NCBI GenBank assembly: GCA_038087015.1
Contig: JASBNA010000010.1
Coordinates: 372,001 to 436,000 of the forward strand
Length of the DNA: 64,000 nucleotides
Direction: 5' to 3'
Origin: Cerrena zonata
Lineage: Eukaryota > Basidiomycota > Agaricomycetes > Polyporales > Cerrenaceae
A program made the translations under genes and the position numbers. The notes beneath the pieces are model-generated. The model saw nothing but the letters and a program-made list of their open reading frames with translations. It did not search any database and was not told the DNA's origin. Each line of letters begins with the position of its first letter. Position 1 is the stretch's first letter. This document shows, piece after piece, positions 60,460-64,000 of the stretch.

Positions 60460-61375
60460 AACACCCACCCATCCTTCGTTCGCATCTCATACATCTATCT
60501 GACGGAATACTGCCTAGTCAGTATATCAGTACATCGGTACATCTATATATACCTGCATGATCTTCAACGACACTACGCACGCCACGCTCTCCTCGACAGT
60601 CGATATCACTCCTGACCCTCAAGCCCCTCATCTGCCATCCCCAGTGCTGTATTCCCCATTCACGCCGTTTTTTATACTGTATGTTAGATAATAGTCGTAG
60701 GACTTCTGTAGCTTGGTCTTTTGGAAATGTTCAACACATTCAGTCATACATGTCGTTGGTTCAGTTTTTGCATGAATAAAGGACATAAATCTGACTAGAA
60801 GAAATTAAACTATAACCGACCAATTAGAAAAACCTCTTATTGCGGACTGGTAGATATCTAGAATGATGATCCGCCGTGTACATGATTTCAGTAGGTTGCA
60901 TATAGTTCGAGGGACGGTTTGCCAGAGATCTACGAACATAACATATACTACGACGTGACCAATGCACTACTCCGATAATTGGACCTTTTCTGAGGTAGAA
61001 GGCTCTATCGGAAGATTGATAGTTGAATTCAGGAAATTCAAAGCAGTCGGTTGACCCTATGACAGAAGACGCGTCTACTGTTTCCTTCAGACTTGAGAGG
61101 AATTCTGATCATCAACAACGATTCGGAGGTGATGCTTGAAGCGTGAAGGTAAACAACAACAATTACTGTAATGAACTAAAGGGGATTTTCATAGCGTATT
61201 CCCTGAACTCTACATCCCACATGAATAAGACGGGCATCGCGGCCAGTTGTCTGTCTGACAAACAACTGCATAAAGATACATATTCATTTAACTCTTTGAC
61301 GGTATAGTATCAGTCACGTCTGGGTTCAACTAAATATTGTACATACAAACTCATTCGACTATTTCATACCGAGTC
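60460..61375. other. Intergenic between convergent genes
   Basis: About 900 bases between the permease and GH76 copy 5. It has 3' UTRs, and the rest shows no coding signal or repeats. Confidence 0.5.
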
Positions 61376-63794
61376 CTATAGAGCCCGAAGAAACAGAAGG
61401 ACGTCAACCGAGCTTCCTCTAAGGAATAGACTTCGTTCTGATTCTCGGGGGGAAATCGATAATAGTATATCATATATACGAGCTACAAGCCTGGAAAGAG
61501 CAGCAGTTAAGGGCTCACCATTTTCAGAGACAAGTGAAGGAAATGGTTGCACAACATTCTCCAGAACATTACCAACATCTTGACGGGAAGGCCTTCTTTT
61601 ATATCCAGTACTGTCCAAGTGTCGTCGGGTGATGATGCAATTGCATTTCCAGTAACGATACGAGAGTAGCAGAATGACGAGGACAAAGACGCATCCCCCA
61701 ATTGCTCCTCCAATAATGGCACCCAAAACAATATGACGATGTGTGGACTCCATAGTAGGCGTGTAAGTGTTTGTAACGGTAGGTGCGGCTGACTCAGATA
61801 CCGAACTACATGGACATTAGATACAGTGACTAACTATTATACGAAAGTGGTAGGAAAATCACCTTGGATTCGGATGGGCTGTCAAACCAATTGCAGAGTT
61901 GAGCACGTCGATAGCAGAAAGTTGTCCCCATGGAAGTAGAGACATTACTGGAGGTCCAAGCCAGCTGGGACTATAGAAGTCTGTGCCCGGATACCGAACA
62001 TTGTTTAACAAATTGTTGTACTTAAAACAAGAACGTTACTCTGGGTGCCAATATTGAGCGGACATCCATAGTGTCTCGTACCTGGACCATAAGGAACGTC
62101 TCAATGAGTTTCGCAATTTGACTATCTGCTTGACTACGAGACCAATGTTCGTATAGCCCTCGCATAAGCATACCTAAAGAAATGTTGAATACGCAGAAGA
62201 AAATTACACCTTTGTATGCAGCAGAGGCGTCCTTTTGATCCACTTGTCTGGGGTCTACGTCTTGGATGTCAGCATGAATCTGATCGAAACTAGAGCGACC
62301 TACGTTCTATCACGACGCCATTCTTCCCAGTCCAATTCGAAGATTTAATGGAATTCAATGCAAGCTGGTCCGCCCTGATATTACGTGAAGTATAATTATT
62401 AGTAAATATCCACCCGAAGAAAAAGGCGTAGGATCCTCACTCTTGTACCAGAGCACTGTTATCAGATTTGTATGCCCAAACACTAAGGGCCTGCAGGTAT
62501 AATCCCGAGTTGGCTGTCCATATGTCGTTCGTAGGAAATTCACATTTCACTGGGTCAAATATATCCATGATATAGCTTCTACTACTGTCGTAAAGATGAG
62601 ATTGGATAAAACTTAGGGAAAGTTGTGTCGCTTCACGATACGTCTGATTATCGGTTATATCGAATAAATATGCCGATAGTCTAAGAAGGAACAGCTGTCA
62701 GAGTTCAGTGGCCATGGATTAGAGCTCTATCTCGCACCCCATGTAGGCCCTGAATCAAAGTGAAGTTATGTAAACACATATAACAAGGTCACCCACCCTT
62801 GAGTTCCAGCAGTAATATGAAAATCGCTTTTCTTATTGTCTTGAATGAACTTTGGGTTAAGAGTTGGTCAGCCGGTATCTTCCCCCGGTAATAGCAAGGA
62901 AATTACATAAAAAACACCGCCTGCATTGGATGCTAAGGTTCAGATTAACGCTGGATCAGTTTTAACACAGATTGCAAGCTCACATCCGTTGCATTGGGAT
63001 GGAAATTTGCCATTTTTTAGAGGGTGAGACCCTTGCTCTGCTTGTACCGAGGTAATCATCCATGGATTATATGTTTGCCAAATCGTGATAGCATTGTCGA
63101 GAAATGAACGGTCTTGATATGCCTGATAAGCGTAGATTGCAGCGAGACCCCACATCCTAATCATCCGATTTTAGATATGGCACTATCACGGTAAGGAGAC
63201 AGTTACCTACAGAGGGTCATTGCTCACATCCTACCGGGAAGGTAAGTTATCAGCATATTGATCACTCTAGGAATCGTAACCTACACTTGTTCTAAATAAT
63301 TGATGTTGCGGCTAAGGTGTTCTGTTAGCATATGTATATGTGGTACTCACGTTTCAGGAGCGACTGTAGGCATAATTCGGGAGAGATGCTGGCGTGACGT
63401 GTCGAGATTATTGCTGTGGGCGGTTAATAGATCGTTCATCACTGTAGCCGTGAAAAGATTTGCATTCTGTCCGAAATAGATTGCTACACAATGCATCAAT
63501 CGGCTCAGTTTGGATGTGTCGGTGTTGATGTGGGGATATTAGCTTACTGGGTAGCTCTCCAGTAGTGGAGTTATAGCCGTCCGCTAAGGTGTGCAGTACA
63601 TTCTGAGCGAGTTGGATTCTATCGCTGCGGATAAGAGAAGATGAAGTGCCCTTTAAGGAGAGACCGTGAGGTATTGGTATAGCAGCAAATACTATCTTAC
63701 TGACAACCCATTGTGACGGGATTGAGTAGTCCTGTGCTAACGATAATAGCGGCCGTAAAGTGAGAAGCACTGTGGGGTAAAGAAGCAAGAACAT
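61376..63794 (-). CDS. GH76 family membrane-anchored protein (copy 5, inverted)
   Basis: Opposite in orientation to copies 1-4. Signal peptide (MFLLLYPTVLLTLRPLLSLA), then IYFGQNANLFTATVMNDLL, DVSNDPLMWGLAAIYAYQAY, GSHPLKNGKFPSQCNG, LSAYLFDITDNQTY, TANSGLYLQALSVWAY, SAAYKGMLMRGLYEHWSRS, YNNLLNNVRYPGT and WLGPPVMSLLPWGQLSAIDV. A stalk, a transmembrane helix (IVLGAIIGGAIGGCVFVLVI) and a tail (VVQPFPSLVSENG) follow. The tail lacks both the full PFPPPLP block and a PPxY, and the C-terminus is unlike the others. A 7-nt microexon is present at 63291-63285. Splice junctions fit and I see no lesion. It is 17 kb from the plus-strand array, so moved or inverted after duplication. Confidence 0.8.
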
Positions 63795-64000
63795 GGTATA
63801 GCGAGTAATCACAGTCCAATGGAATCCGCCAAAAAATACACAGTAAAGAGACCAGTGTGTCGAGAGGGCACCGAATAGGCCACATGAGCTATTTCAATGA
63901 ACATTATTCAGTATCATCATACCCGAGTACCGAGGGTCTCCTGTATTGTGGAACGGGAAGTCGGGATGGAATGAGCCTTGGTGCTTGCGAGGATAACTCA

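Noticed and set aside
1..64000. tRNA and rRNA genes
   Set aside because: No cloverleaf-like stretch with a proper T-loop (GTTCRANNC) in context was found by eye; a covariance-model scan would settle it.

Overview
The window is nuclear DNA of a filamentous fungus, most likely a basidiomycete of the Agaricomycetes. Genes are dense and broken by many short introns (about 50-60 nt, GT...YAG with CTRAY-like branch sites). The protein families fit this assignment: membrane-anchored GH76 proteins, alcohol-oxidase-type GMC enzymes, an Ish1/Msc1 protein and a Munc13-like protein. No bacterial, viral or organellar signal was seen. Exon boundaries below are read by eye from reading frames, splice sites and comparison among paralogues inside the window.

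Left part (1-17.4 kb): a GH16-type secreted hydrolase (+), a large Munc13/Ync13-like exocytosis protein (+), a short serine-rich hypothetical gene (+), an SRPBCC-fold protein (-), a small unrecognised gene (-), a divergent GH76 gene with an apparent in-frame stop (+), an F-box-type gene with an apparent frameshift (-) and a beta-carbonic anhydrase (-).

Middle part (17.4-44.1 kb), the most dynamic region: two head-to-tail GMC alcohol-oxidase genes (-). The first is split by a 1,977-bp AT-rich element with 35-bp terminal inverted repeats. Then come a decayed carbonic anhydrase copy, a second GH16 gene (-) and three GH76 genes on the plus strand (32.9, 38.4 and 41.5 kb) with an SDR gene between the first two. 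Together this is a patch of duplicated, secreted or surface carbohydrate-active genes with oxidases, decaying copies and a transposon scar.

Right part (44.1-64 kb): a DHA2-type MFS transporter (-), an orphan 3' end of an aconitase-like gene, TDP1 DNA-repair phosphodiesterase (+), a WSD1-type O-acyltransferase (+), an N-terminal fragment of a dynamin/Mx-type GTPase, an Ish1/Msc1-like stress protein (+), an amino-acid/GABA permease (+), and a fifth GH76 gene in the opposite orientation at the right edge.

The best leads are four. (1) A recent TIR element lies inside an otherwise intact oxidase gene. (2) Conserved 7-nt microexons occur in both the GH76 and the GH16 paralogues. (3) The GH76 proteins have a transmembrane anchor and a cytosolic proline-rich tail, three of them with a PPxY motif that could recruit an Rsp5/NEDD4 ubiquitin ligase. 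(4) Several lone gene fragments and single-base lesions in conserved genes point to local gene decay or assembly errors.
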